From CBFFRJ01 sp963530515 (GTDB lineage: Bacteria > Pseudomonadota > Gammaproteobacteria > Enterobacterales > Enterobacteriaceae), in NCBI GenBank assembly GCA_963530515.1, contig CAUSEC010000004.1, positions 148,682 to 212,681 on the forward strand: a DNA stretch of 64,000 nucleotides. The letters are read 5' to 3'. Numbering within the stretch: the first letter of the stretch is position 1; each line of letters begins with the position of its first letter. A program made the translations under genes and the position numbers. The notes beneath the pieces are model-generated. The model was not told the origin of the DNA. It did no database searches and worked only from the letters and a program-made list of their open reading frames with translations. Of this stretch, positions 8,325 through 17,499 are shown piece by piece.

Positions 8325-11300
8325 GTGAAGTTTTTCGCGCTCTTCATTTACCGCCCGGTGGCGACGATTTTAATTTCGCTCGCCATCACCCTCTGCGGCG
8401 TGCTGGGCTTCCGCCTGCTGCCGGTGGCTCCGCTGCCGCAGGTGGACTTCCCGGTCATCATGATCAGCGCCTCGCTGCCAGGGGCCTCGCCGGAAACCAT
8501 GGCCTCGTCCGTTGCCACCCCGCTTGAGCGCTCACTCGGGCGTATTGCCGGGGTCAGCGAGATGACCTCGTCCAGTTCGTTGGGCAGCACGCGCATCATC
8601 CTTGAGTTCAATTTTGACAGGGACATCAACGGTGCCGCACGCGATGTGCAGGCCGCGCTGAACGCCGCGCAAAGTTTGCTGCCAAGCGGCATGCCGAGCC
8701 GCCCGACCTATCGCAAAGCCAACCCGTCGGATTCGCCGATCATGATCCTGACGCTGACCTCGGATACCTATTCCCAGGGCCAGCTGTATGATTTCGCCTC
8801 CACTCAGCTGGCGCAGACCATCGCCCAGATTGACGGCGTAGGTGATGTGGACGTCGGCGGCAGTTCACTGCCTGCCGTGCGTGTAGGGTTAAATCCGCAG
8901 GCGCTGTTTAATCAGGGGGTTTCGCTGGATGCGGTGCGCACCGCGATAAGCGAAGCCAACGTCCGCCGCCCGCAGGGGGCAATTGAAGACGGAGACCATC
9001 GCTGGCAGGTACAAACCAACGACGCGCTGAAAACCGCCGCCGAGTACCAGCCGCTCATCATCCATTACAAAAACGGCGCGGCGGTACGCTTAAGCGATGT
9101 CGCCAGCGTCACCGACTCGGTGCAGGACGTGCGCAACGCCGGGATGACCAACGCCAAACCGGCCATTCTGCTAATGATCCGCAAGCTGCCGGAAGCCAAT
9201 ATTATTCAGACGGTCGACAGCATTCGCGCCCGCCTGCCTGAGCTGCAGGCCACCATTCCGGCGGCGATTGATTTGCAAATTGCGCAGGACAGATCCCCCA
9301 CCATCCGCGCCTCGCTCGAGGAGGTGGAGCAGACTCTGGTTATCTCCGTCGCGCTGGTGATTCTGGTGGTGTTCCTGTTCCTGCGATCCGGTCGCGCCAC
9401 CCTGATCCCGGCGGTCGCCGTTCCGGTATCGCTGATTGGCACCTTTGCCGCCATGTACTTGTGCGGCTTTAGTCTGAACAACCTGTCGTTGATGGCCCTG
9501 ACCATCGCCACTGGCTTCGTGGTGGATGATGCCATCGTGGTGCTGGAGAATATCTCCCGCCATCTTGAGGCGGGCATGAAGCCTCTGCAGGCTGCGCTGC
9601 AGGGTACGCGTGAAGTGGGCTTTACCGTGCTGTCGATGAGCGTGTCGCTGGTGGCGGTGTTCCTGCCACTGCTGCTGATGGCGGGGTTACCGGGACGCTT
9701 GCTGCGCGAATTTGCCGTTACCCTGTCGGTGGCGATAGGTATCTCGCTGGTGATTTCCCTGACGCTGACGCCGATGATGTGCGGCTGGATGCTCAAACGG
9801 CAAAAAGCGCATGAACCCACGCGCAATAAAGGCATTGGTCGCCTGCTGGTCGCCTTGCAGCAATCCTATGCCCGGTCGCTGAAATGGGTGCTAAACCATG
9901 CCCGGCTGGTCGGGCTGGTGCTGATTGGCACCATTGCCCTGAACGTCTGGATGTACATCACCATCCCAAAAACCTTCTTCCCGGAGCAGGATACCGGCGT
10001 GCTGATGGGCGGTATTCAGGCTGACCAGAGCATCTCTTTCCAGGCCATGCGCGTCAAACTACAGGATTTCATGAAGATCATCCGCGAAGATCCGGCGGTG
10101 GATAACGTCACCGGTTTTACCGGCGGCTCCAGGGTCAACAGCGGCATGATGTTTATCACCCTCAAACCCCGCGATGTGCGTAATGAAACCGCCCAGCAAA
10201 TCATTGACCGTCTGCGCATTAAGCTGGCGAAAGAACCCGGAGCCAACCTCTTCCTGATGGCGGTGCAGGACATTCGCGTCGGCGGGCGTCAGGCCAACGC
10301 CAGCTACCAGTTTGCCCTGCTTTCTGATGATTTGAGTGCGCTGCGGGAGTGGGAGCCGAAAATCCGCAAAGCGCTGGCCTCGCTGCCGGAGCTGGCGGAT
10401 GTGAACTCTGACCAACAGGATAACGGCGCGGAGATGAATCTGATTTATGACCGCGAGAGCATGTCGCGACTGGGGATCAGCGTTCAGGAAGCCAACAGCC
10501 TGCTGAATAACGCGTTCGGTCAGCGGCAGATTTCCACCATCTACCAGCCGCTTAACCAGTACAAAGTGGTGATGGAGGTGGACCCGCGTTATACCCAGGA
10601 CATCAGCGCCCTGGATAAAATGTTCGTGATTAACAGTGACGACAAGCCGATTCCGCTCTCCTATTTCGCCCGCTGGCTGCCGGCCAATGCGCCGCTGTCG
10701 GTGAATCATCAGGGGTTGTCTGCCGCCTCAACCATCGCCTTTAACCTGCCGACCGGGGTGTCGCTTTCCGAAGCCAGCGATGCGATTAACCGCACCATGA
10801 CCCAGCTAGGCGTGCCCTCAACGGTGCGTGGCAGCTTCGCCGGTACCGCTCAGGTGTTCCAGGAAACCATGAACTCGCAGGTGATCCTGATTCTGGCGGC
10901 CATCGCCACGGTCTATATCGTGCTGGGTATTCTGTACGAAAGCTATGTGCATCCGCTGACCATCCTCTCCACCCTCCCCTCAGCGGGCGTCGGGGCGCTG
11001 CTGGCGCTGGAGCTGTTTGGCGCGCCGTTCAGCCTCATTGCGCTGATTGGCATTATGCTGTTGATAGGTATCGTGAAGAAAAACGCCATCATGATGGTGG
11101 ACTTCGCGCTCGAAGCGCAACGCAGAGGCAACCTGAGCGCGGAAGAAGCCATCTTCCAGGCCTGTTTGTTGCGTTTCAGACCCATCATGATGACCACCCT
11201 GGCCGCACTCTTTGGCGCGCTGCCGCTGGTGTTGTCCGGCGGTGACGGCTCTGAACTGCGCCAGCCGCTGGGGATAACCATCGTCGGGGGACTGGTGATG

Positions 11301-11402
11301 AGTCAGTTGCTCACCCTCTATACCACCCCGGTGGTGTACCTGTTCTTCGACCGCCTGCGCCTTCGATTCGCGCGTAACCGCAGAGAGCCCGTAACAGAGT
11401 GA
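8325..11402 (+). CDS. mdtC: RND multidrug transporter subunit MdtC
   Basis: 1,025 residues, the E. coli length. It is paralogous to MdtB with the same RND layout, including LSLMALTIATGFVVDDAIVVLENI with the paired Asp residues and the second bundle beginning near residue 860. The start is a GTG immediately following the mdtB stop (spacing zero); MKFFALFIYRPVATILISLA is the expected N-terminus. It is the partner subunit of MdtB; in E. coli the functional pump is MdtB2C. Its end overlaps the GTG start of mdtD by four bases. Confidence 0.96.
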   Translation: MKFFALFIYRPVATILISLAITLCGVLGFRLLPVAPLPQVDFPVIMISASLPGASPETMASSVATPLERSLGRIAGVSEMTSSSSLGSTRIILEFNFDRDINGAARDVQAALNAAQSLLPSGMPSRPTYRKANPSDSPIMILTLTSDTYSQGQLYDFASTQLAQTIAQIDGVGDVDVGGSSLPAVRVGLNPQALFNQGVSLDAVRTAISEANVRRPQGAIEDGDHRWQVQTNDALKTAAEYQPLIIHYKNGAAVRLSDVASVTDSVQDVRNAGMTNAKPAILLMIRKLPEANIIQTVDSIRARLPELQATIPAAIDLQIAQDRSPTIRASLEEVEQTLVISVALVILVVFLFLRSGRATLIPAVAVPVSLIGTFAAMYLCGFSLNNLSLMALTIATGFVVDDAIVVLENISRHLEAGMKPLQAALQGTREVGFTVLSMSVSLVAVFLPLLLMAGLPGRLLREFAVTLSVAIGISLVISLTLTPMMCGWMLKRQKAHEPTRNKGIGRLLVALQQSYARSLKWVLNHARLVGLVLIGTIALNVWMYITIPKTFFPEQDTGVLMGGIQADQSISFQAMRVKLQDFMKIIREDPAVDNVTGFTGGSRVNSGMMFITLKPRDVRNETAQQIIDRLRIKLAKEPGANLFLMAVQDIRVGGRQANASYQFALLSDDLSALREWEPKIRKALASLPELADVNSDQQDNGAEMNLIYDRESMSRLGISVQEANSLLNNAFGQRQISTIYQPLNQYKVVMEVDPRYTQDISALDKMFVINSDDKPIPLSYFARWLPANAPLSVNHQGLSAASTIAFNLPTGVSLSEASDAINRTMTQLGVPSTVRGSFAGTAQVFQETMNSQVILILAAIATVYIVLGILYESYVHPLTILSTLPSAGVGALLALELFGAPFSLIALIGIMLLIGIVKKNAIMMVDFALEAQRRGNLSAEEAIFQACLLRFRPIMMTTLAALFGALPLVLSGGDGSELRQPLGITIVGGLVMSQLLTLYTTPVVYLFFDRLRLRFARNRREPVTE

Positions 11403-12814
11403 CAGAACTCCCTCAAAACGTACGCTGGCAGTTATGGATTGTCGCCTTCGGCTTCTTTATGCAGTCGCTGGACACCACCATCGTCAACACCGCCCTGCCC
11501 TCCATGGCACGAAGCCTGGGGGAAAGCCCGTTGCATATGCACATGGTGGTGGTCTCCTACGTCCTGACGGTGGCGGTAATGCTCCCCGCCAGCGGCTGGC
11601 TGGCAGACAAACTCGGCGTGCGTAATATTTTCTTCACCGCCATCGTGCTGTTCACGTTAGGTTCACTGTTTTGCGCCCAGGCCAATACGCTCGATGAACT
11701 GGTGATGGCCCGCGTGCTGCAAGGGATTGGCGGTGCCATGATGGTGCCCGTGGGCAGGCTCACGGTAATGAAAATCGTCCCGCGTGAGCAGTATATGGCG
11801 GCGATGACCTTTGTGACCCTGCCCGGCCAGGTCGGCCCGTTACTCGGCCCCGCGCTCGGCGGCATTCTGGTGGAGTACGCCTCCTGGCACTGGATTTTCC
11901 TTATCAATCTGCCGGTCGGCATTATCGGTGCCATCACCACTTTGTGGCTGATGCCCAACTACAAACTACAGACCGGGCGTTTCGACATCCTGGGTTTTGT
12001 GCTGCTGGCCTGCGGCATGGCGACGCTGACGCTGGCCCTCGACGGGCACAAAGGGCTGGGGATTTCGCCGCTGATGCTGGGGACGCTGGTGTCAGTTGGC
12101 GCAGTCGCGATTATCTGTTATCTCCTGCACGCACGCGGTAACAACGGCGCACTGTTTAACCTGCGTCTGTTCCGTACTCCCACGTATTCGCTCGGCCTGT
12201 TCGGCAGCTTTGCCGGGCGCGTCGGCAGCGGCATGTTGCCCTTTATGACCCCGGTATTTTTACAAATCGGCATGGGCTTTTCCCCCTTTCATGCCGGGCT
12301 GATGATGATCCCGATGGTGCTGGGCAGTATGGGCATGAAACGCATTGTGGTGCAGGTGGTAAACCGCTTTGGTTACCGCCGCGCGCTGGTCTGTTCAACG
12401 CTCGGGCTGTCACTGATTTGCCTGCTGTTTATGGGAACCGCGCTAATGGGCTGGTTCTGGCTGCTGCCCGTGGTGCTTTTCTGTCAGGGCATGATCAACT
12501 CCATGCGCTTCTCCTCCATGAACACCCTGACGCTGAAAGATTTGCCGGATGAACTGGCCAGCAGCGGCAACAGCTTATTGTCGATGGTGATGCAGCTGTC
12601 GATGAGTATTGGCGTCACCGTTGCCGGGCTGCTGCTCGGGATGTTCGGCCAGTCCCACCTGTCTGCCGACAGCGGCGTGGCCCACCATGTTTTCCTTTAC
12701 GCTTACCTGTGCATGGCGGTGATTATTGCGCTGCCAGCCTTTATCTTTGCCCGAGTCCCGAATGATGTCAGTCAGAACGTGGTCATTTCCCGGCGCAACA
12801 GGAGTCACTCATGA
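11399..12814 (+). CDS. mdtD: MFS transporter MdtD (14-TM DHA2-like)
   Basis: 471 residues, as in E. coli. A major facilitator protein: SLDTTIVNTALPSMA near residue 22 is the DHA2-type motif, SGWLADKLGVRN near residue 60 is motif A, and there are many hydrophobic helices. It is co-transcribed with the RND pump, but in E. coli it is not needed for MdtABC drug resistance and has been linked to citrate or iron-related export; the substrate here is unknown. The GTG start overlaps mdtC by four bases and the stop overlaps the baeS start as ATGA. Confidence 0.93.
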   Translation: MTELPQNVRWQLWIVAFGFFMQSLDTTIVNTALPSMARSLGESPLHMHMVVVSYVLTVAVMLPASGWLADKLGVRNIFFTAIVLFTLGSLFCAQANTLDELVMARVLQGIGGAMMVPVGRLTVMKIVPREQYMAAMTFVTLPGQVGPLLGPALGGILVEYASWHWIFLINLPVGIIGAITTLWLMPNYKLQTGRFDILGFVLLACGMATLTLALDGHKGLGISPLMLGTLVSVGAVAIICYLLHARGNNGALFNLRLFRTPTYSLGLFGSFAGRVGSGMLPFMTPVFLQIGMGFSPFHAGLMMIPMVLGSMGMKRIVVQVVNRFGYRRALVCSTLGLSLICLLFMGTALMGWFWLLPVVLFCQGMINSMRFSSMNTLTLKDLPDELASSGNSLLSMVMQLSMSIGVTVAGLLLGMFGQSHLSADSGVAHHVFLYAYLCMAVIIALPAFIFARVPNDVSQNVVISRRNRSHS

Positions 12815-14259
12815 AACTATGGCGTCCCGGTATCACCGCCAAACTCTTTCTGGCGATCTTCGCCACCTGCATCGTCCTGCTGGTGACCATGCACTGGGCG
12901 GTACGTATCAGCTTCGAGCGCGGGTTTATCGACTACATCAAGCACGGCAACGAACAGCGGCTACAGCTGTTGAGCGATGCCCTGAGCGAACAGTATGCCC
13001 AGCAGGGGAGCTGGCGTTTTTTACGCAACAACGACCGGTTTATTTTCCAGATCCTGCGCTCGTTTGAGCGTGAAAATGAACATAACGACGACGGGCGCGA
13101 GCCACCTCCCGGCCCGCCGGGCCCACCACCTGAGCCGGGTAACGGCATGCCGCCCCACGGCTGGCGCACCCAGTTTTGGGTAACGGATGCCTCCGGCGAC
13201 GTGCTGGTGGGGCCACGCGGCCCGGTGCCACCGGACGGTTCCCGCCGTGCCGTGACGGTAGACAGTCAGACCGTCGGCTGGGTCATCGCCTCCCCTATCG
13301 AGCGACTGACCCGCAACACCGATATCAACTTTGACCGCCAGCAAAAGCGCACCAGCTGGCTGATTGTCGCACTCGCCACCCTGCTGGCCGCGCTGGCAAC
13401 CCTGCCCCTGGCGCGAGGGCTGCTGGCGCCGGTCAAACGGCTGGTGGAAGGCACCCATAAACTTGCGGCCGGTGATTTCACCACCCGCGTGAATACCGGT
13501 AGTGAAGATGAGCTGGGGAAACTGGCGCAGGACTTTAACCAGCTCGCCAGCACCCTTGAGCGCAACCAGCAGATGCGCCGCGATTTTATGGCCGATATCT
13601 CCCACGAACTGCGCACGCCGCTGGCGGTACTGCGCGGCGAGCTGGAGGCGATCCAGGACGGCGTGCGCCAGTTTACCCCTGAGTCCGTTGCCTCGTTGCA
13701 GGCGGAGGTGGGCACGCTGACTAAACTGGTGAATGACCTGCATCAGCTGTCAATGTCGGATGAAGGCGCGCTGGCCTACCAGAAATCCAGCGTCGACGTG
13801 GTGTCACTGCTGGAAGTCGCCGCCGGGGCGTTTCGTGAGCGTTTTGCCGCCCGCCAGTTGACCATCAGCGTTGCCCTGCCTGAACACGCCACCGTGTTCG
13901 GCGACCCGGATCGCCTGATGCAACTCTTTAATAATCTGATGGAAAACAGCCTGCGCTACACCGACAGCGGCGGCAGTTTGCACATCAGTGGACGCCTGGA
14001 AGACGACATGCTGGCACTCGATTTTGCCGACAGCGCCCCCGGCGTCACCGAACTCCAGCTGACCCGCCTCTTCGAGCGTTTCTATCGCACTGAAGGGTCG
14101 CGCAACCGCGCCAGCGGTGGCTCCGGGTTAGGTCTGGCTATTTGTATGAACATAGTGAGCGCCCACGGCGGAAGCGTCAGTGCGGCACATTCGCCATTTG
14201 GTGGGGTTAGCATTAGCGTAAAACTGCCGCTGGAACGAGAGATAGCGAGAAGCGTATGA
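12811..14259 (+). CDS. baeS: Envelope stress sensor histidine kinase BaeS
   Basis: 482 residues, 15 more than E. coli BaeS. Two membrane helices (residues about 11-30 and 183-205) flank a periplasmic sensor domain. They are followed by HAMP, then the H-box DISHELRTPL with the phosphoacceptor His265, the N-box LFNNLMENSLRYTD and the G-box GGSGLGLAICMNIV. The extra length sits in the periplasmic domain, where a proline-rich stretch (about residues 97-110, EPPPGPPGPPPEPG) replaces a shorter E. coli segment. BaeS responds to envelope stress from indole, flavonoids and metals and phosphorylates BaeR. It overlaps mdtD and baeR by ATGA at both ends. Confidence 0.95.
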   Translation: MKLWRPGITAKLFLAIFATCIVLLVTMHWAVRISFERGFIDYIKHGNEQRLQLLSDALSEQYAQQGSWRFLRNNDRFIFQILRSFERENEHNDDGREPPPGPPGPPPEPGNGMPPHGWRTQFWVTDASGDVLVGPRGPVPPDGSRRAVTVDSQTVGWVIASPIERLTRNTDINFDRQQKRTSWLIVALATLLAALATLPLARGLLAPVKRLVEGTHKLAAGDFTTRVNTGSEDELGKLAQDFNQLASTLERNQQMRRDFMADISHELRTPLAVLRGELEAIQDGVRQFTPESVASLQAEVGTLTKLVNDLHQLSMSDEGALAYQKSSVDVVSLLEVAAGAFRERFAARQLTISVALPEHATVFGDPDRLMQLFNNLMENSLRYTDSGGSLHISGRLEDDMLALDFADSAPGVTELQLTRLFERFYRTEGSRNRASGGSGLGLAICMNIVSAHGGSVSAAHSPFGGVSISVKLPLEREIARSV

Positions 14260-14978
14260 ACGAACTACCGATTGATGAAAACACTCCACGCATTCTGATC
14301 GTGGAAGACGAGCCGAAGCTCGGACAGCTGTTAATTGATTACCTGCGTGCGGCAAGCTACGCGCCAACGCTGATTAACCATGGCGATCAGGTGCTTTCTT
14401 ATGTGCGCCAGACCCCGCCGGACATGATACTGCTGGATCTGATGCTGCCTGGCACCGACGGGCTGACTCTGTGCCGTGAAATTCGCCGTTTTTCCAATCT
14501 GCCCATCATCATGGTCACGGCAAAAATCGAAGAGATTGACCGCCTGCTGGGGCTGGAAATTGGTGCCGATGATTACATCTGTAAGCCCTACAGCCCGCGT
14601 GAAGTGGTTGCCCGCGTGAAAACCATTCTGCGCCGCTGCAAGCCGCAGCGTGAACTGCAGGCGATGGACGATGAAAGCCCGCTGATTGTCGATGAGAGCC
14701 GCTTCCAGGCCACCTGGCGCAATCAACCACTCGATTTGACGCCCGCTGAATTCCGTCTGTTGAAAACCCTCTCCTGTGAGCCGGGGAAAGTGTTCTCCCG
14801 CGAGCAGTTGCTCAACAATCTGTATGACGACTATCGCGTGGTGACCGACCGCACCATTGACAGCCACATCAAGAACTTACGCCGCAAGTTAGAGACGCTT
14901 GACGAAGAGCAGTCTTTCATCCGCGCCGTCTATGGCGTGGGGTATCGTTGGGAAGCAGACGCCTGTCGTCTGGGATGA
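14256..14978 (+). CDS. baeR: Response regulator BaeR (OmpR family)
   Basis: 240 residues, the E. coli length. The receiver domain has the acidic pocket IVEDEP near residue 15, the phosphoacceptor Asp61 in MILLDLMLPGTDG, and the conserved Lys in MVTAKIEE. The C-terminal winged helix is OmpR-like (LDLTPAEFRLLKTLSCEPGK; VTDRTIDSHIKNLRRKLE). It activates the mdtABCD-baeSR operon, spy and acrD in E. coli. It is the last gene of the operon; a 10-bp hairpin follows at 15007-15034. Confidence 0.96.
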   Translation: MNELPIDENTPRILIVEDEPKLGQLLIDYLRAASYAPTLINHGDQVLSYVRQTPPDMILLDLMLPGTDGLTLCREIRRFSNLPIIMVTAKIEEIDRLLGLEIGADDYICKPYSPREVVARVKTILRRCKPQRELQAMDDESPLIVDESRFQATWRNQPLDLTPAEFRLLKTLSCEPGKVFSREQLLNNLYDDYRVVTDRTIDSHIKNLRRKLETLDEEQSFIRAVYGVGYRWEADACRLG

Positions 14979-15006
14979 TGCTGATTTCAGGTATTGGGCT
15001 TCTTGT

Positions 15007-15034
15007 CAGCCGGGTGCGGTTCGCCACCCGGCTG
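15007..15034. repeat. 10-bp GC hairpin after baeR
   Basis: Perfect arms CAGCCGGGTG (15007-15016) and CACCCGGCTG (15025-15034) with an 8-base loop. No T-tract follows, so it may act as an mRNA stabiliser or weak terminator at the end of the mdt-bae operon rather than a canonical terminator. Confidence 0.55.
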
Positions 15035-15061
15035 GCGGCTGCAACAAACGCACAGAGTTCT

Positions 15062-16441
15062 ATGGACATTAAACATTTCCTGACGCACTGGTTCACCGGG
15101 AAAAGAAAGCCTATGCAAGACCGCGAAGTACAACTGCACCAGCAGATTCTGGCGCTACTGGATAAGCCCTGGTACGGTATTGTCGCGCCCGGCAGCGACG
15201 GCAAGTTCATCGTCGACACCCTTCGCGAACTCACCCATCATCACAATGGCTATGTGCGTGAAAAAGCGGTGGTGGCCCTGGCGCTGAAGCAGGACGTTGC
15301 GGCTCTCGGTGACCTGCTCATCTGCGTCAATGACTGGGTCAAGCCCATTCATCTTGCCGCCGTCGACGCGGTGAAAGCGCTGCTGACGCCGGCTAACGTT
15401 CCGGCGTTTATCGCCCATTTACCGGCACTTCGTCAGCTGGCAGCACGCAAGCGCTACGATCACCGCGAATTTGTGCAGACCATTACTCACTATCTGGTGA
15501 GTCACCATCTGCCCGCTGTTCAGCACGCGCTCGCGTCTTCAAGGCGCGACGTCCGCGATGCGGCGCTGCATGCGCTTATCGGGCACGACAAGCTTCATGA
15601 TGAAGCTGCCCTGCTCCAGGTGCTGGCAAACCAGGACAGCACCCTGCGGGCGATGGCCGTCGAAGACTGGCTCTCGCACAACCGCGCCCTTTCGGCATCC
15701 CTGCAAACACGTTTGTTGCGCGATCCCTGGGTGCGCATTCGTCGGGCGGTACTCTTTTACCTTGATGAGCACCGCCAGTTGCCGCCAGAAGCGCTTTACT
15801 GCCCGCTGCTGCTGGACAAGAACGCCCTGATTCAGCAGCGCACCCGCCGGATGCTCGAAGGCAAAAAAGACGCCACCGCCTTCTGGCTTGAAGTGCTCTC
15901 ATCGGAGCATTTCACCCTGACCCAACGCCGTTCGGCGCTGTATGGACTCAAAGAGAGTCGCTACGTCGGCATAACCGAACTTGCGCAGTGGGCGTACCAG
16001 CATCAGGCCCTGGCACTGCGTAAAGCTGCCTTGCCCATGCTGGCGAGCCTCAAGGGTGAAAATGCCAGAGCCGAGGTTCTGGGATCGCTTGCCGACGCCC
16101 AACTCGCCATGACCCTCACGGCATGGAAGGTGCTGAACCGTTCATCGCTCATCCTCACTCCTGATGAAGTGCAACAGCTGCTGGACAATCCCCCCACCCC
16201 GTCTCACCGTTTTGTTTACTGGCGATTGCCGCATCTGCTGAACAAATGGGACTGGCTAATTTTGCTGCTGCGTAACACGGCCCAGATCAGCGCCGGGGAG
16301 CGCGACGCACAATGCCACCTGTGGGTGAGCCGCTTCAATCACGCGGGCATTGCACCCACGCCCCCGCAGCGGGACACCCTGGCAGCCCTGTTACCGCAGG
16401 CCCCGGAAATTCGCCGCATTATTGCCGGTTATCTGCCCTGA
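15062..16441 (+). CDS. HEAT-repeat-like helical protein, function unknown
   Basis: 459 residues from the ATG at 15062 (MDIKHFLTHWFTGKRK). The frame extends upstream to 14948, but that would overlap baeR and read through the 15007-15034 hairpin, so the later start is preferred. The protein is built of repeated helical pairs of the HEAT type, for example REKAVVALALKQDVAALGDL, HLAAVDAVKALLT, RDAALHALIGH and LRKAALPMLASL. There is no signal peptide or membrane helix, so it is probably a cytoplasmic scaffold. The position between baeR and a toxin-antitoxin pair is not the K-12 arrangement, where yegP lies next to yegQ. I do not recognise a named homologue; the fold assignment is by pattern only. 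Confidence 0.7.
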   Translation: MDIKHFLTHWFTGKRKPMQDREVQLHQQILALLDKPWYGIVAPGSDGKFIVDTLRELTHHHNGYVREKAVVALALKQDVAALGDLLICVNDWVKPIHLAAVDAVKALLTPANVPAFIAHLPALRQLAARKRYDHREFVQTITHYLVSHHLPAVQHALASSRRDVRDAALHALIGHDKLHDEAALLQVLANQDSTLRAMAVEDWLSHNRALSASLQTRLLRDPWVRIRRAVLFYLDEHRQLPPEALYCPLLLDKNALIQQRTRRMLEGKKDATAFWLEVLSSEHFTLTQRRSALYGLKESRYVGITELAQWAYQHQALALRKAALPMLASLKGENARAEVLGSLADAQLAMTLTAWKVLNRSSLILTPDEVQQLLDNPPTPSHRFVYWRLPHLLNKWDWLILLLRNTAQISAGERDAQCHLWVSRFNHAGIAPTPPQRDTLAALLPQAPEIRRIIAGYLP

Positions 16442-16502
16442 CGGGTAAGTGAAAAAATGCAGATAAATGGCTGAATAAATGATCCCTCTCTATTAGCTGA
16501 AT

Positions 16503-16524
16503 GCGTATAGCATCTGCTATACGC
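16503..16524. promoter_or_regulatory. Palindromic operator upstream of the TacAT pair
   Basis: A perfect inverted repeat with arms GCGTATAGCA (16503-16512) and TGCTATACGC (16515-16524) and a 2-base centre. Further half-sites follow (GTATACC near 16540, TGCTATAC near 16550) before the antitoxin start at 16572. This layout fits autorepression by a ribbon-helix-helix antitoxin. Confidence 0.6.
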
Positions 16525-16571
16525 GTGGTTTATACTCTCCGTATACCGATTGCTATACATGAGGAGTTACC

Positions 16572-16838
16572 ATGAAATCTGACGTTCAGCTCAACCTCCG
16601 GGCGAAAGAATCTCAGCGGGCCTTGATCGATACCGCTGCAGAAATCCTGCATAAGTCTCGCACCGACTTTATTCTTGAAATGGCTTGTAAGGCTGCAGAA
16701 AACGTCATTCTCGACAGGCGCATGTTCAACCTCAACGATGAGCAGTATTCAGAGTTTATCGATCTGCTGGATGCTCCTGTTACACCTAACCCAGCACTGG
16801 ACAAACTGCTGACGAGAAAACCGCAGTGGGAAAAGTAA
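16572..16838 (+). CDS. TacA-like DUF1778 antitoxin
   Basis: 88 residues. The N-terminus MKSDVQLNLRAKESQRALID followed by AAEILHKSRTDFILEMA is the DUF1778 ribbon-helix-helix DNA-binding fold; the C-terminal part (DLLDAPVTPNPALDKLL) is the usual toxin-neutralising tail. It binds and inhibits the GNAT toxin encoded just downstream and represses the operon through the palindrome at 16503-16524. The start ATG at 16572 is preceded by GAGGAG. It overlaps the toxin gene by 13 bases. Confidence 0.88.
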   Translation: MKSDVQLNLRAKESQRALIDTAAEILHKSRTDFILEMACKAAENVILDRRMFNLNDEQYSEFIDLLDAPVTPNPALDKLLTRKPQWEK

Positions 16839-17317
16839 CCGCTCCCTCCCCGCTGACTCCCACACATATTCTTTCAGAATTCCAGTGCGGTGAACCCGTT
16901 CTGGATGAGTGGATACGAAGCCGTGGCTTAAGAAATCAGGCATCGGGCGCGGCCAGAACCTTTGTTATCTGCGAGGAAAGTGCATCACAGGTTGTCGGCT
17001 ATTACTCACTGGCGACCGGTAGCGTGAGTCACGCGATTAGCCCGGGAGGCGTACGGCGAAACATGCCAGATCCGCTGCCTGTCGTTATCCTGGCTCGCCT
17101 TGCTGTCGATATACGCTACCATGGCGCGGGACTGGGTGCTGACCTGCTTCGGGATGCCATCCTGCGTACCTGTCGGGTAGCAGATAACATCGGTGTCCGG
17201 GCCATGATGGTCCATGCTCTCTCTCTGGAAGCAAAACGCTTTTATCTGCACCACGGTTTCAGCGCGTCGTTAACCCAGGACAGAACGCTGTTCCTTCGTC
17301 TGCCTGACCTTATCTGA
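16826..17317 (+). CDS. TacT-like GNAT acetyltransferase toxin
   Basis: 163 residues from a GTG start inside the antitoxin gene. It has the GNAT fold: LARLAVDIRYHGAGLGADLL carries the acetyl-CoA-binding loop, and AKRFYLHHGF holds the Tyr equivalent to the catalytic Tyr of Salmonella TacT. Members of this family acetylate charged tRNAs and halt translation, giving growth arrest. The tight overlap with a DUF1778 antitoxin supports a functional type II pair. Neither gene occurs at this place in K-12, so the pair looks acquired, though base composition is close to that of the neighbours. Confidence 0.87.
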   Translation: MGKVTAPSPLTPTHILSEFQCGEPVLDEWIRSRGLRNQASGAARTFVICEESASQVVGYYSLATGSVSHAISPGGVRRNMPDPLPVVILARLAVDIRYHGAGLGADLLRDAILRTCRVADNIGVRAMMVHALSLEAKRFYLHHGFSASLTQDRTLFLRLPDLI

Positions 17318-17389
17318 ACCGAATTCCTGACTTACTGACTGATCATTGAACATAGGTTCAGGGAGGTTTTCGCTTGCGTGAATAGGTGG

Positions 17390-17418
17390 TTTACTCACTC
17401 AGCCCGCAGCGCTACAAT
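17390..17418 (+). promoter_or_regulatory. Candidate sigma70 promoter of yegQ
   Basis: -35 TTTACT (17390-17395) and -10 TACAAT (17413-17418) with a 17-base spacer, 82 bases ahead of the yegQ start. The leader contains a short inverted repeat CCTCACC-T-GGTGAGG (17455-17469). Confidence 0.5.
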
Positions 17419-17499
17419 TCCCGCCCTAAAATTATGGGAACTCCCCCTGCTGCCTCACCTGGTGAGGTGGATCTGACCTGTCATCAGAAAGAGAAAATC

